Below the pieces are notes generated by a model that saw only the letters and a list, made by a program, of their open reading frames with translations, had not been told where the DNA came from and made no database searches. The position numbers and the translations under genes were made by a program. From Pristionchus mayeri (Eukaryota > Nematoda > Chromadorea > Rhabditida > Neodiplogasteridae), in the NCBI GenBank assembly GCA_036245805.1, contig BTRK01000002.1, forward strand, positions 23,615,067 through 23,679,066: a stretch of 64,000 bases of DNA, written 5' to 3'. Of this stretch, positions 34,127-46,877 are shown piece after piece. The first letter of the stretch is position 1, and each line of letters starts with the position of its first letter.

Positions 34127-37100
34127 CTCAAGAGGAGAATCGAGAGTGGCAATGAAGAAGGAAGAGATAGAGTGAAGATCAAGCAGAAGGGGTCAATACT
34201 CAGTGTGATAGGGGATAAATGGGAGGGGAGAGGAGGGAGAGAGACTGCTGATATCTCGGAGGGAGGAGAGAGGCAGAGGGGATGGGTGCAAGGTGAGTGA
34301 CACGTGGGAAAGGCAGAGAGGGAGTGACCAGAGGATATTCATGAGATCCATTCGAGATACCAGAGATATACAATCAGTCGTGCACTATAATCGGACCACA
34401 GGGTTCGGGGAGAATGGCTAAAAAGTGTTTCGAAGGAGTGGAAGAATTCTTGTCTTGGAAGAATGGTCTTGTAATACTGTCCAAATATTATTCAAAAATT
34501 AAATGCTTTCATTCGAAATGGAGATAGCGTGAATAAATGGGATCTTCTCTTCCTTCTCCAATGGTAACCACTCGTATCCAGAGGGCATCTTCTTCCTCTT
34601 CTTCCCCATTTTATTCGTTCACTTTCTCTCACAACAACTCGCATCTTCATGAGCATTCAACGAATCTTCGGGAATATTTCCCGTCATCCTTCTACCATTT
34701 ACCTGATTTCCTCCCTTTCTGGAGTGATTCTGGGAGATGGAAAGAGGGTGGAAACAACCACTCGACTCTCCACTTGTTTTCACCTTCTTCCGTTCCAAAC
34801 CTCAAAGATTTCTCGCCCTCCTTCGTCAAATTAGCAGGGTATTATGGGTAGGAGAAGGGTATGGCCTCCGGAGGCGCAAACACCATTATTATGCCGCACC
34901 GACCATCTATTTTTGTGTGACGTCCGTTTCGAAGTCTACGGTGGAAAGTTCTCTATTTTTTTCTAATGTTTTTTCTCGATTATTATAAGCCATTCCGTAA
35001 ATTTTAATACGAATTTTAAAAAGACGAGTGCGATTTTGCTAATGCGGATGATATGAATTTATAGATAACACTGAGGAACTCGCTCCTGATTTCCGTACCT
35101 CGATTGATTCTCCTCTAATAACTCAATCATTTCTGATTCATGACTATCGTCTGCAGTTCCTGTTAGATCTAGAAGAGCATTTCCACGAAATCGTCTGTTG
35201 AAGTGATGTTTCTGTTGAATATTTTGATACTCTGCTGCCTTTCTACGCTTTCTCTTTCTCGTTGCAGCAAATATTTCCATGCTGTGAATGTTGTTTAGCA
35301 GAACTTCAGTCATCCTTCATCCATCTTCTCTCTCACACCGCCGATACTACATCATATTTTCTTACCATCCACAGTTGACGTCAACTTAGTTTGAATACAT
35401 TCTCGATGATTCCGTTCCCTCTGGAATCTATAAGGATCTCTTCCATTGGTCTCATTGCAATGATCACTGGTCGTCTATCCCATCCATTCACTTCCTCTGC
35501 AGGGGGATGGGGGGATATTACTGGTCAGATCTCCGTCGTTTCATCCAGACAACGAGGAACTTCAATTCATTGAAATGAGAATGAAATTCGTGCCCTGCGG
35601 CGATTTGGAAGATCTCACAATTTGGCAATTTGAGCTCATTCTTATTAATTGCTCAGACAGATTTCAGTTCATGGCCAGTATTTTTTGTGTATACGACGAG
35701 GAAATGAAATTTTTGCTTTTCCATGTTATTTTAAGGCGTAAAAATAAGGTGTTCAGAGTCGAAAACCTCCATTTTCTAATTTTCTTTCAGTTCCTTCTTC
35801 CTGTTTCGCCAAAGTCAGCGAAGGTCCTAGAGGTAATTATATTCTCGGGAAGATAATTGAAAGGCCAGCATCAGCTAACGAGATTTGCTTACGTCATAGC
35901 TCTCAATATCGCTCGATCCATAAATTATTTTCCCTCTTCTCTGTTACAATGTTATTCTTCCGTAATTCAGTATGAATACAGTCTCTCCTCATCTTGATTA
36001 GTCCCATTCTCTCTTTCTGTTCTCTTCTTCACTGCAACGGGCCTCTCCCTCCCATTTCTCCCTTTCTTCTTCTTATTTTCGGGAGTCACAAACCATTCTT
36101 CTTTCACGGGTGCGCAATAATTGTCTTCGAAACAGAGGCTCAATTTGAGTAAAATCTGACTCTGCCACTGCCGTATTTTATCGTTTTTCGAATTATATCA
36201 TACTTGATTTTCGTTCTAATGACTACTAATCCATTCGATGATTGAACTTCTCTTTCCAAAAAATGAGCCAGACCGAATCTGCGAAGGCCGTCATTGCATT
36301 TCTCTTCATTGCTGATTGGGCGATCGGAAGTCATTCCGATTATCTCGATTATCTCGATTTGCTGTCGTTTATATGCTGTTCCTTGAGCAGTCTCGTCTCC
36401 CTCAAGGGGGCTATGAATGAATTAGTCCCTCTCTTCTCGTTACTAAACAATGATGCATACGGGAGAATATTCACGCCGTCCGTTTGCACAAATGATCGTT
36501 TCCATGAATTCCCCCGATTGAAGATGACGTCTTCTCCCTCCCAATCAACATTCCTTCTCGTCGTCGTACTCGTCAATCTCGACACTATCACAATTCACGC
36601 GTATTCAAAACAGTTCACTGCTCTATTCCCATTTCATTTGTCTCAGACAGAGTTGCTGTCTCTTCTCGGAACTATCGAGATAGCACGAAGCTCGTCTAGA
36701 TGAAACGGCGATTCACCCGTTCTCATTTAGTCCTCCTCCTCCCCATCCGCATCACTCTTCCATCGTCTTTCAATTTGTGTCTATCTACCGTTGTCCGGAA
36801 TTCGAGGGCCATTTGCGGGCATCTGTTATGCGCATACGTTGAACTTTTGAAATTGTCCAGTCCCAATTGGAGGAATGTTTTCGAGGCATATTTGACTCCA
36901 TTTATGGCCATGATCTAGGATATGCATTGTCTTCGAGTTCTTAAACTCCACATATCCCAAAGGAAAATAAATGGAAGTTTACACATGTTTATGAGTATTG
37001 AAAACGCTTCAGTAGTCATTCATAATTTTCTCTCTCTTTCTCTCAATGGTCCTTCTCTACCCTTCATCCATATTTGGTTGTTTCTCACATTTCTGAAATC

Positions 37101-40100
37101 TAGACGTTCACGTAATCCTTTATACGTCGTACGTATGTACTTGCGTAATTGTTCGAACGTTCCCAATACCGTGAGAACCTATCTCAGTTTCCTGGTAACA
37201 TCTAAAAATAGGAAGAGCGTCTGTCTATTCGATTTGAACAGAGATCGAATATTTTAAACGGTATGGCAGCAAACACTTTCTTCACATAAAAAGAGGGGAA
37301 CATCCGGAATGGAATACCGTAATTTGTCTCCTCGTACCAAAATGAGCTCAGATGGCTCTCATTTGCCATGTGGCACCTCGATCTCTAGTACTAATTCGCC
37401 TCCAGCCTCCCTTCTCATCCATTAGTCTCTCGTTCCCCATATCGAATACCGTTCCGCAGTCCTCTCAATACCCTGTAATATAATTATTTTAATACGAATT
37501 GCAAGATTTCGCGCGAACAATTGTTCCGTTTAACTCCAATCTTTCGAAAGTGCTACACCTTGTTGCCTTGATTGCTTGGAAATCCATTCAGAGAAGCGGT
37601 CAACTTTCAGGCAGTAGTTTCGCAGTTAATGTTTAGTTGAATAGCTGCAGCGCTGAGCACTTTCATGGAAATATCGTCGTCAGCCTGTAGTAAGAGCCCA
37701 TTCCCTCTTATGATCCCATCTGATTTATGTGGCTCTCCTTGTCATAGAGCGAGTGCTGCACGATTCGATTCCTGGTCTCTTTCTTGTATCCCCAGATGTA
37801 TTCCCATGCAGATTTTGTTGCATGCTATAAATACCGAGTCAGTCAAAGACTGCAGTTGCAATGTTGTCACTTCTTCTTCTTCTACTTGAGTTCTCTCACT
37901 TTTCATTCCGCAAAGGACGACAGACTCGTCACAACACAAGAATTGAGTCGATCCATGCTCTTCGTCCGGAAATTGATGAACTTCGCTTCGTCAGATTCCC
38001 GAGTTGTCCTCGATTGTCTGGTCCCTCTCTCAGTACTCTTCATCTTATAATTTCCGTCCATTCTCTCCATTCTCAATTTCCACCTGCATTGTCGTCTGTT
38101 TTGACTTCTTTCCTTCTGAGAACTTCTTCTCTCCATCAGTGTTGTGCACCATTCGCATCCTGAGGAGGGAGGGGGAGGGAGAGGAAGGGACATTCTAAAC
38201 AGGCTGATCTCTGATGGACTGCCATTTCCATCAGAACACGCGATTCCCCTGATGAGTTTATCCCTTCTCCTCTCTGGTATTGTATCATCTGAGTGAATCC
38301 CCTTCCCCTCTCATTCTACCACCACTCCCACTATTCCCCCCCCCCCCCATTCACATTTCATTCACTGAGGCTTCTCTCTATATCAGGCTGTTCTCTTCTA
38401 GCCCATCTCTTCACTTGATTTCTCTCTCTTCTCTGCCCATTGTTTTTCCACTTCACTGACCATTTCTCACACAGTCAGACATCCCAATCGTCTTCGAACT
38501 TCTCTCGAAGATGTATGATTTCGCTACTACGCCGAATGAGAACCAATTGGATGAGAATAACAAAAATTAACTCTTCTGTAGAACTTTCACAGAAGCATTT
38601 TTGACACTTTGGGAACCTACTGTCTGGAGAAGGGTAGATTTTGTGGTTCACATCCGACCTCGTACCGACAGTACCTCTCCTATCTCCGAGTCTTCATTGA
38701 ATCATGAGGTGATCGTTCATCATTCCCTCGCGTGTTCTTCTTCTCTCTCTCGATCCCCTCTCTCTCCCTCCACAGTCCCTTCTCGTCGTTCCTTCACCCG
38801 AGGGCGGCTCACTCTCCCTAAGTGCTCCTCATATTTTGAGTGTGCGTCAGTTGTTGCCGAGCCGGGTCTGTAAGGGCGGCATAACACGGAAATTGGTACG
38901 GTTATCTGAATATTAGTCCTCATTCGTGTCCCTTCCTCATTATTCCTCTCTCGTCACTCCGTTCATTGGTGTGTTAAATGCCCGTAGAGGAGATCCTTCG
39001 AAGGGATAAGAGAGTCTTCTGGTCACTCGAGGGTTTCCCCCGATAGATCCAGCGAAACCTTTTCTGCCACTTTTGAATCCTTTTGGCACACCCTCTCATC
39101 CTCATCATTTACAATTTATAGCACGCATTTTCTGTCCAATTTTCAAAGCGTGTTATTACTGCATCGTCCTTTGACCGAATCGGAATTGAATCTCTCCACA
39201 TGTCCCTTCCTCTCCTCGTCTGGAGTCGATGTTATTCAGATGAAGTAAATGAGTGTAGACAGCCCTCGCTCGCTCCCTCTGGCACTTCTCAGAGGTTCTA
39301 TTGCATTTGGCAGACCAGTGAGGGATAAGCGAATGAAGTGGGCGAGAGTCTGTTCTGTCCTCTGGAAAGACAAGTAGACGAATGCTCTTACGAAGACGGA
39401 TGTCTTCCTCGTCTAGGACCTTTCCCCATACACAATACCAATCAAGAACAGTGAGGGGAAATTGAAAACAGTGCAAAAGTATAGTATACCGCATGAATCT
39501 GACCTTTCCATCATTCATTCATCGACTCCCTTGATCGAATCCAGATTGCACCTCCCTCTCTCCCTCAATCTCTCGGTCTGGATAATGTGAATTCGTCTCC
39601 GCGCGCCAAATGAGTGTCTTTCTTTCTTGGAGAGCACAAGTTGAAACGGAGAAGGGGAAGGAGCTACTCATTCCGACTACTAGTCATTTCACCCCCTTTC
39701 TTCCAAAAGACATTCACGTTTCCCTCTCACTATTCTGAGACAACTAACTCATCTTCTCTCACTTTCTGCACATTTTGCATACGCTCTTTTTTAGTGCCGA
39801 TTTCATCGTAGTTTCTGTTTACAGTAATATCTCGATTAACCGGGTCGGATCTGATCTTATCTTAATATTCACTTTTATCATTAAACATTTATTATCGTGG
39901 TTGTTATTACGATAATTTGTGCTCAATTCTACAACTCAATCTTTCCAATAATGATAGTCTATCCATTATATATATCTACCATGTCTCGACTAGATATCTC
40001 ACCTGTTTTCTCGGTGTCCCTCTATGAGCATTAACTCAATCCTAATAAGCAACATGTATTCTGAGGCTACAACTTCCTCCGTCATTTCCCACAGAATTAT

Positions 40101-42724
40101 TCATAGCCCACTCTCGTATTGCATTACGAGTGGACGTTGCTGCTGCAGAAAACCCACGTTTCTGCTATGATTCATCATATCTTGGAAGCTTCGACCCGAA
40201 CTCGAATCACGCCATTGACTCTCCAAAAGCCATTTGCCATACTTCCTTCCAAAGTCCGTTGTGAAGTGTGATCTCTACCTGTAGTGTGCATTGTTCTCTC
40301 TCCCAATTTCCTCCTCGACTCGATTCCCTCCACTGTCTTCCTTTTTTTCAATGGTCGATTACATCTGAAGGACAGAGAGGAACGTAAGGAGATTACTCCA
40401 TTCACGGACACCACGAGAGAAGGGTCGATTAGGGAATCCTCCCTCCTCATCTTAGATGGCCTTCTTCTCGTGCTCATTCGTCATTGACTGCTTCTGCAGC
40501 TTTGATCCCTTCACTGCAGTCACGATACCACGCATGAGAATCAGAATTAGGAATCAGAAGAGAAGAGGTTACCTCCGATCTCACTCCATTAACCTGTAGA
40601 TACCCAGCTACGTGAAATTTACAGATATTTTTCAAAGCCGGTAGTATATGTATCTAATTTCTCTCGTATTCGTACTCAAACAGAAAATTTACGATACAGA
40701 AAAACTGTTTATTTTTCTGATCATTTTCCGATCTTACATTGTAGTCGCAATCAACAGATATATCCACTGAGTGTTGACGATTTGAATCTCTCTACTCAAT
40801 CTGCCATTTCCTTTATTTGCTTGCACTCACTCATTTACTCACTCGATCTTCCTTATTTTCGGATCTGACAACAGCTAATTTTGATCTCTTCCTCACTGTT
40901 ACTTTGCCCCTTCTATTAATATCACCCTTTTTAATCCCTGGTCAGTTTCGTATCCACCCTTTTTCGAATGCAGAATCTGCTGCGTAAACCATCGAAAAAC
41001 GAAGAAACTTTTGTAGGAAGGGAAGGTATTTCTTGTCGTCCAATAAGTCGTAATATTGGTGATCTCTTCCTCCTTCTTCTCCTTCCCTTCGACCTTCCCA
41101 TTGCTTTCTTCTAATTAGCAGTCTCAACTTCCTCTCCCTTCAGCCTTCATCTTCGTTCTTCTCCATGACGCACCTCGAATATTTACTCAGTCTGGTCCCT
41201 CCCCCTCCCCCCTTCTCGCCATCGTTCCAATATCTCCGAGTGAATTCATTCCCGATTCGAGACTCCCATCGATTATTGTATCTATTCATTTGTATCCACG
41301 TCATTCGATGAAGTCTCGTCGATGTTATTCGTTCCCCTTCGGATTGTCTGGATTCGTCGTTCTTCGATAGCCACAAACTCTTCCTCCCACTCTTTTCTCC
41401 ATCCTCTTCCAATGAATTCGGGCAACTTTCTCAATTTTCGTCTTTCCCAAGTTTCTCCAGTTTCTCAATATAAATCGCTCATTTTGGCACGTATCTCTTA
41501 CTGACGATATTAGAAATATATTCCGGGAAGGAATATAAATCTGCAGTAGTACTTCCACGAAGTAGAGTACGCCTATTGCTCTAGGTTCATGCAGCTCACT
41601 CTTCTGGATAACACTTCAGTTCCCCTCTCCATACCATCCCTTGAACGATGATTCCTCTCTGCCCTCAGTACGTCATGTTCTACTCCCTCTTCGAATCTGT
41701 CATTCCCATGTGAAACTCTCTCAATTCATCAAGTCATTCTCTAGCGTGGAGCCTCCTCCCCTGGGGTTCATTCGTTCCCTCAACAAATCTGCCTCCTCTC
41801 CGCTCCTTGGCCATTCACTGTCTAATTTGCTACGTTTCTCCCTTCTCCTAATCCACAATCTTCTCTTCTCCGATCTATCCTCCATTCCTTCCTTTTATCC
41901 TCTCCTCCTCCACTCTGATCACTTCATTCCACCTGGGGGAACAATCTGATTATGATATGATTATTGCCAGGTGATCCTCACTTTCCTCGGTACCTCCTAC
42001 TGTATTCCCAGTAGATCATGACGCCAGATCGAGGGAGAGAGAGAGAGAGCCTCTCCGCCCCTCCCTCACTTGCTCTCTCAACACATTCTGGAATATGACT
42101 CCTGCATAGATAGTGGTATCTAGATTGCCTGCTTCTCTAATTGTCCTCCATATAGCAACTCCCCCTCATCGCCACTCTCTCCGATAACAAGATTGGAAGG
42201 GTAGACCAGTGGGAGGGAAGGAGTCACCACGTGATATCCCCCTCCATTCCGAGTCATTCGTAGTAGAGAGAAGTTGTAGCAATTGTTATCCGACTGTATT
42301 TCTGCTGACTCCTTGAGGGGGAGGAAATGAGAACAGACAGTGACTCCTACTCCCTTCCCCTATCACTGACTTCATCTCCCTCCCCTGTACTTCAGTGCAC
42401 TTCCCCCCCCCCCCCCCAACCTTGGAAGGGGGAACGGTTCCTCGACGGTCTTCATCACCTCTTGACTCCTCCTTCTCCTCTTCACTCTTTCGTGTCTCTC
42501 TCATCTCATAAATCGTACGGATCCCATTCCTAGCACATATCTGCTCCTTCCTCTCACTTCTTCCATTACCCGCAGCACCCCATTCCGTCTTATGTGTCTC
42601 TACCGTATCCCTCCCCCTCTCCCTATCATACCTCTCCCCTCCTACTCCTCCTCCTCCTACCCCTCCTCCGTGCTCCTCCTTCTCTTCGCTCGGTTTGCAG
42701 CCGGAAATAGAGTTATTTTGCAGG
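34127..42724. other. 8.6-kb gene-poor interval upstream of the GPCR gene
   Basis: Mostly pyrimidine-rich on the plus strand, with short frames that look like chance. A C11 tract lies at about 38338-38348 and a run of C near 42404-42418. I see no RNA gene, no TIR element and no convincing multi-exon gene apart from the doubtful minus-strand exons at 35059-35550. Part may be promoter of the SORD gene (34127 upward) and of the receptor gene (42724 downward). Confidence 0.4.
35059..35550 (-). CDS. Possible small gene or exons, unrecognised
   Basis: Two minus-strand stretches look more protein-like than their surroundings. 35500-35392, after a CTGCAG acceptor, reads EEVNGWDRRPVIIAMRP and onward. 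35313-35059 reads with a basic ATRKRKRRKAAEY and an acidic ESEMIELLEENQS before stop. They could be the end of one gene, but the join between them is not clear and I recognise no family. Purine-rich strands give charged chance frames, so this stays weak. Confidence 0.25.
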
Positions 42725-45700
42725 ATGAATGAGACAACGACAGTGGAGGAAGTGGAACAGGGCCAAGAGGAAGGTCAGATAATCATTAGATTGCCTATCA
42801 ATTACCATGTCTAGAAGAGTTTCTTCCTTCGCAAGAAGAACCTCACAGTTCAGAGGAATAGTTAAAGCAAGGAAATTTATTATGAATAAGTAGATGAAGT
42901 TTTGTCACGATAGGAAGAGGGTGGTTTACGAGTGTGGACAGAATTCCCTCCACTTGACTCGATTTATGGCAGACTACGGAATACAGTCAACAGAAAGGTC
43001 CGATCATAGGGCTTCCCCCACTCAAACAACATTCATTGTGTATTCTGTCTACCATTGAGTAGAAGGGGGAATCGTCCCATCGATCGAATCCCGTCCATCA
43101 TTGGGACGTGCTGAGAGGGATGAGTTCCGTGCTTCGTTCTCCCCTCATTGGTTCATTGCTGTCCTCGAGGGGGATAATCACAGATGATATGCATGCGCCA
43201 CGGGAAGAAGTGCATCAGTCTCACTCGAAGTGCACTACTCTGGAAGGGAGAGAGCAACCTTCGCCTGAGGGGTCGAAGAGAACACGAGCACTATTCACCC
43301 TCTTTTAGCGAGGGAAATAATTACTCTGGAGGAGAAGGGGGAACGCCTTTAGGTACTGTATCCACCCAGACTAGTGGATGAGACTAACTCACTCTCATGC
43401 TCCCTCAACGTCTTTTGGTGTGAGTCGTGTCTGCAAGTGCACTCCTGGGGCTCATTCCGAGTCAACGACTCACTGCTTGTTTATACGCAAAGTTGAGGAG
43501 TTCAAGGGCTAAACTCGAGGGGGTTCGCCAGAAATTATACAAATGTAGAGCGCTGTGGTTAAGTTAATAATGATTCAGGGTTCATCAACAAGATCTCGAT
43601 CTTCTGCGCCCTCATCATGAACGTCCTCTGCATCATGGGAATCGTCGCCAATTCACTCTCCTTCTACATCTACACAAGGCCATCCTTCAACAAGAGGTAC
43701 TACTAGACCCTGAAGATATGAACTCTTTACATGTTTCTTACCAACCTCCCTGCAATCGATAATCTCTCCGCAGGTCGATCAACGTCTTCCTGGCAGCTCT
43801 CTCTGCTTCTGACTTCGTCGTCTCCGTCCTGGCAGTCCCCGTATTCTCGATATCACAGCTGCAGAATCTGATGCCAGGTGAGAATTACAGTAGAGGAAGA
43901 GAAAGAGTTGTTATTGTGGAGTTGGCTACGGACTATCAGCCTAATGATTGAAGCCCGGTTCCTATCGAACTGCGGGAAATGAGTCGTCTCAAATGCCCCT
44001 CCTCTCATTCTCCTCTCAGGCACTCCGATGATCACAGCCACAGTGATGCTCTACTTCTATCCCGTCACCATTATGGCCCAGACCATGTGCGTCTCTTCCT
44101 CATAAATATTTCGATTTGCTGATCTCTAAGTTTTACTTGCATCGATCGAAGTCTGATGATCACTAATTGATTCTTCGTATTGCAGGTCAGTTTGGCTGCT
44201 GGTCGCGATCACAATCGATCGATATCTGGCAGTCTGCCATCCCTTCATCGTCGCCAGCTACTGTACCAGGTGAGGAATACTGTAGACGGTGACATCGATC
44301 GATATTTTCTTTTAAAAACCACTGCTATTCAATGGGCGACATGATAAGATATGGTAAAAGAATATGGATTCAGAAAGCGTGCGATCATCACGATAGCAGT
44401 CATCCTCGTCTTCTCCATCGCCTACAACTTCATTCGCTTCTGGGAGTTCACGTTGAACAAGGGTAAGCACCGTAGCCCCCCTACAGTAATCTAACATCTA
44501 ACCGGGCTAATTTGCAGATACGGCCGATCAGGTTCAGGACAACGAAGTGGTTGAGGATATGCTGCAGCCACTGCTGAGGGCGGACAAGATGTACATGCTG
44601 CTCTACCAGGTTTGCATATGATCACTGCGTTGTGACACATCGTGCCGCATAGTTATCCTGAAAGGTTCAGACACAATAGCTTCTCATGAAAACTCAAATG
44701 TATGCACTGAAATTAATAATGGAGAGGATTTGTATTCAGAACTTGCTCACCCTGGCTACTCAGTTCATTCTTCCCGTGGCAGTTCTCTGTCTATTCAACT
44801 TCGAGGTGAGAACTCATTCCCATTCCGCCATAACATGCACCTACTCAACGAACCATGTCCATGTCTACCTGGAAAGTACTGTGGGAAGTCTGGAAATACC
44901 TATTTTGAGCTATGCCTAGAAGGTGCAAAAGAACCTGGAAAAAGCAGTATTAGATTCATGGAAGGAAAAAGAGTATTTACTTTCAAACCTAATTCTCCTT
45001 CTCCAGGTGATCATGACTATTCGCAAGGCGACTGAGCAACGGCGGGAGTTGGTTTCATCCGAGAAAAGAGAGCACAACACGGCCAAAATGATGATATACG
45101 TCGTTCTCGGTGAGTGTGCCAATTGGGAAAAGTCGCCCTGTTGAAAATGGAATGAAATGGGGATTAGTAAACCGCGACCTTACTAAAGTTTTATTTTCAG
45201 TGTTCATCTTCTGCTACGTCTTCTCCTTCACTCTCAACGTATTGGAGGTGAGCCAATTTTCGAAAATATTTTGCAAATATTCACATCTCAGATAATGTTC
45301 GAGTCGTTGTTTCGATCTTCGTTCGGTTACCTCCTCAACGACATCAACAATATCCTCATCTGTCTCAACTGCACCACTTCCATCTTCTTCTACTGCAAAT
45401 ACAGTACAAGGTGAGGAAGAGGAGAGATCAACGATCAACTCTCGGTTTGAGGTACCGTGCACAATTGATGCGGACGTGTTCTCTGGGATTCGTGCTGAAG
45501 AGATTCCTCGTCTCGCCTGGAAGGGGAGACAAAGGTATGGGGCAGTTGTTAAATAGATCAATACTTGTATTTAGTCGCAGATCAATAACCCTTCATCATT
45601 GCAGGTACCGTAATCCTCTCGGAATGCAGTGCTCTGATGAACACCACCACTGCACCCTCACCGGTAAGAGATCAGCCATGGGGACTATTCCCTTATTCCA

Positions 45701-45929
45701 TTATTTGCAGAACAAACCTCGAACGAAGTCTCGCGAGCAGAGTCCCCGAACTTCATCGTGCCAAGGTTAGAATCCCCTCACTCTTCACTCCTCACATGGA
45801 GATGGTCGAAGAATGACGCCTTCTCGACGTCTCGCTTCTTCTCTTCTTCTTATTCTAGACAAAACAGAGATTACCCCATCTTTCAAACGAAAGACGATTC
45901 AAAAACAGCCTCGAAATGGAATTGCTTGA
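42725..45929 (+). CDS. Class A GPCR, FMRFamide/neuropeptide receptor-like
   Basis: About 400 residues in 15 exons: 42725-42773, 43579-43696, 43774-43877, 44020-44086, 44186-44269, 44374-44462, 44519-44609, 44740-44805, 45007-45109, 45201-45247, 45292-45410, 45452-45535, 45606-45665, 45711-45766, 45859-45929. TTTTGCAG two bases before ATG suggests trans-splicing. N-terminus starts MNETTT with an N-glycosylation site. TM1 has GIVANSLSFYIY, TM2 INVFLAALSASDF, TM3 ends IDRYLAVCHP (DRY motif), TM5 QFILPVAVL, TM6 FIFCYVFSF, TM7 LNCTTSIFFYCKYS. The usual disulphide cysteines of TM3 start and second loop are absent. The intracellular tail is basic and serine-rich. The overall pattern is that of nematode FMRFamide-like receptors; the ligand cannot be told. 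Confidence 0.88.
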
Positions 45930-46877
45930 GGTTCGTCAGCGAGATGCTCGACGGAGCTCACCTTGCCCCTTCCAACGATGAAGAAGGAACCAGAGAGACT
46001 CTGAACTTTGATCTCCTTCCTCTCCCATTCTCTCCCTTCCATCATCCACTACGAGTACTCTCAGTCATTCGAGCAATTAAATATCTCAGAGAAGATGAAT
46101 CAGTATCTCTATTCATTCCCCTTCTTATCTCGCCAATCATTTTGATTTTATCACTTCTAATATTCCTTTCGGTCTCACTCCCTCTTCCTTCTCGCATCGT
46201 CCCTTTTTCTCGTTGTTGTTACCTCATTCCTCTCTAATATTCGAGTATTCAGCAGTATCTCAAATAGGAAAGAAGAGATCAACGCGGGCGATGTTCTCAT
46301 TCTACACTGATAAACTCATTTCCCTTCTTCCCTTCACATCTCCTCCTTCATCTTAGTGCCAATCCCATTCTCTCCCCTCTACGACCATTTATCTCTCTGG
46401 CAAACCACCCATTTCCCTCCCCACAATAGAATGAATAGGTGAATGCCACCTCAACCTCGTTATTCTCACCTTCTAAGTATCGACGGGACGTCATCTCAGT
46501 CTCGTCTTCAATTCACCATCTGCTCCTCCTCCAATCATTCCCTTCTCTCTCGCTTCCCTCCAATTCTAGTGCACCTTCTCCATTCTCTCGTGCAATCTAA
46601 TGCAATCTCGACCTAATCCGTTCCATATCTGGAATCCTCCATATTCCACCTCTCCTCCTCGTCCTCCTCCTCCGCCTCCTCCTTCTCCTTCTTCTCCTCC
46701 TTTTCCTTTTTCAAGGAGCGCGAAAGTGGGCGTGGTTTCACTCCGACTTCGTCCCTTCGCTCTTTTTTCGCCATTTTTCTCTCCGTCACTTGTGCACAAC
46801 ATTCCCTGCCGATCACTTATTCTGATGAGTTTCCAACCCTATTTTCCTCTTTCAGCCTCACACCGACGGGCTGCTAG
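45930..46877. other. Intergenic stretch between GPCR and PCP4-like genes
   Basis: About 950 bases, rich in CTC/TTC on the plus strand. Nothing recognisable apart from possible promoter sequence of the next gene. Confidence 0.4.

Noticed and set aside
36242..36703. 153-codon plus-strand frame in the gene-poor interval
   Set aside because: No splice, domain or signal support; an overlapping antisense frame looks equally plausible; treated as chance.
39156..39518. 120-codon minus-strand frame
   Set aside because: Biased charged composition typical of a purine-rich strand, with no recognisable family or flanking splice pattern.
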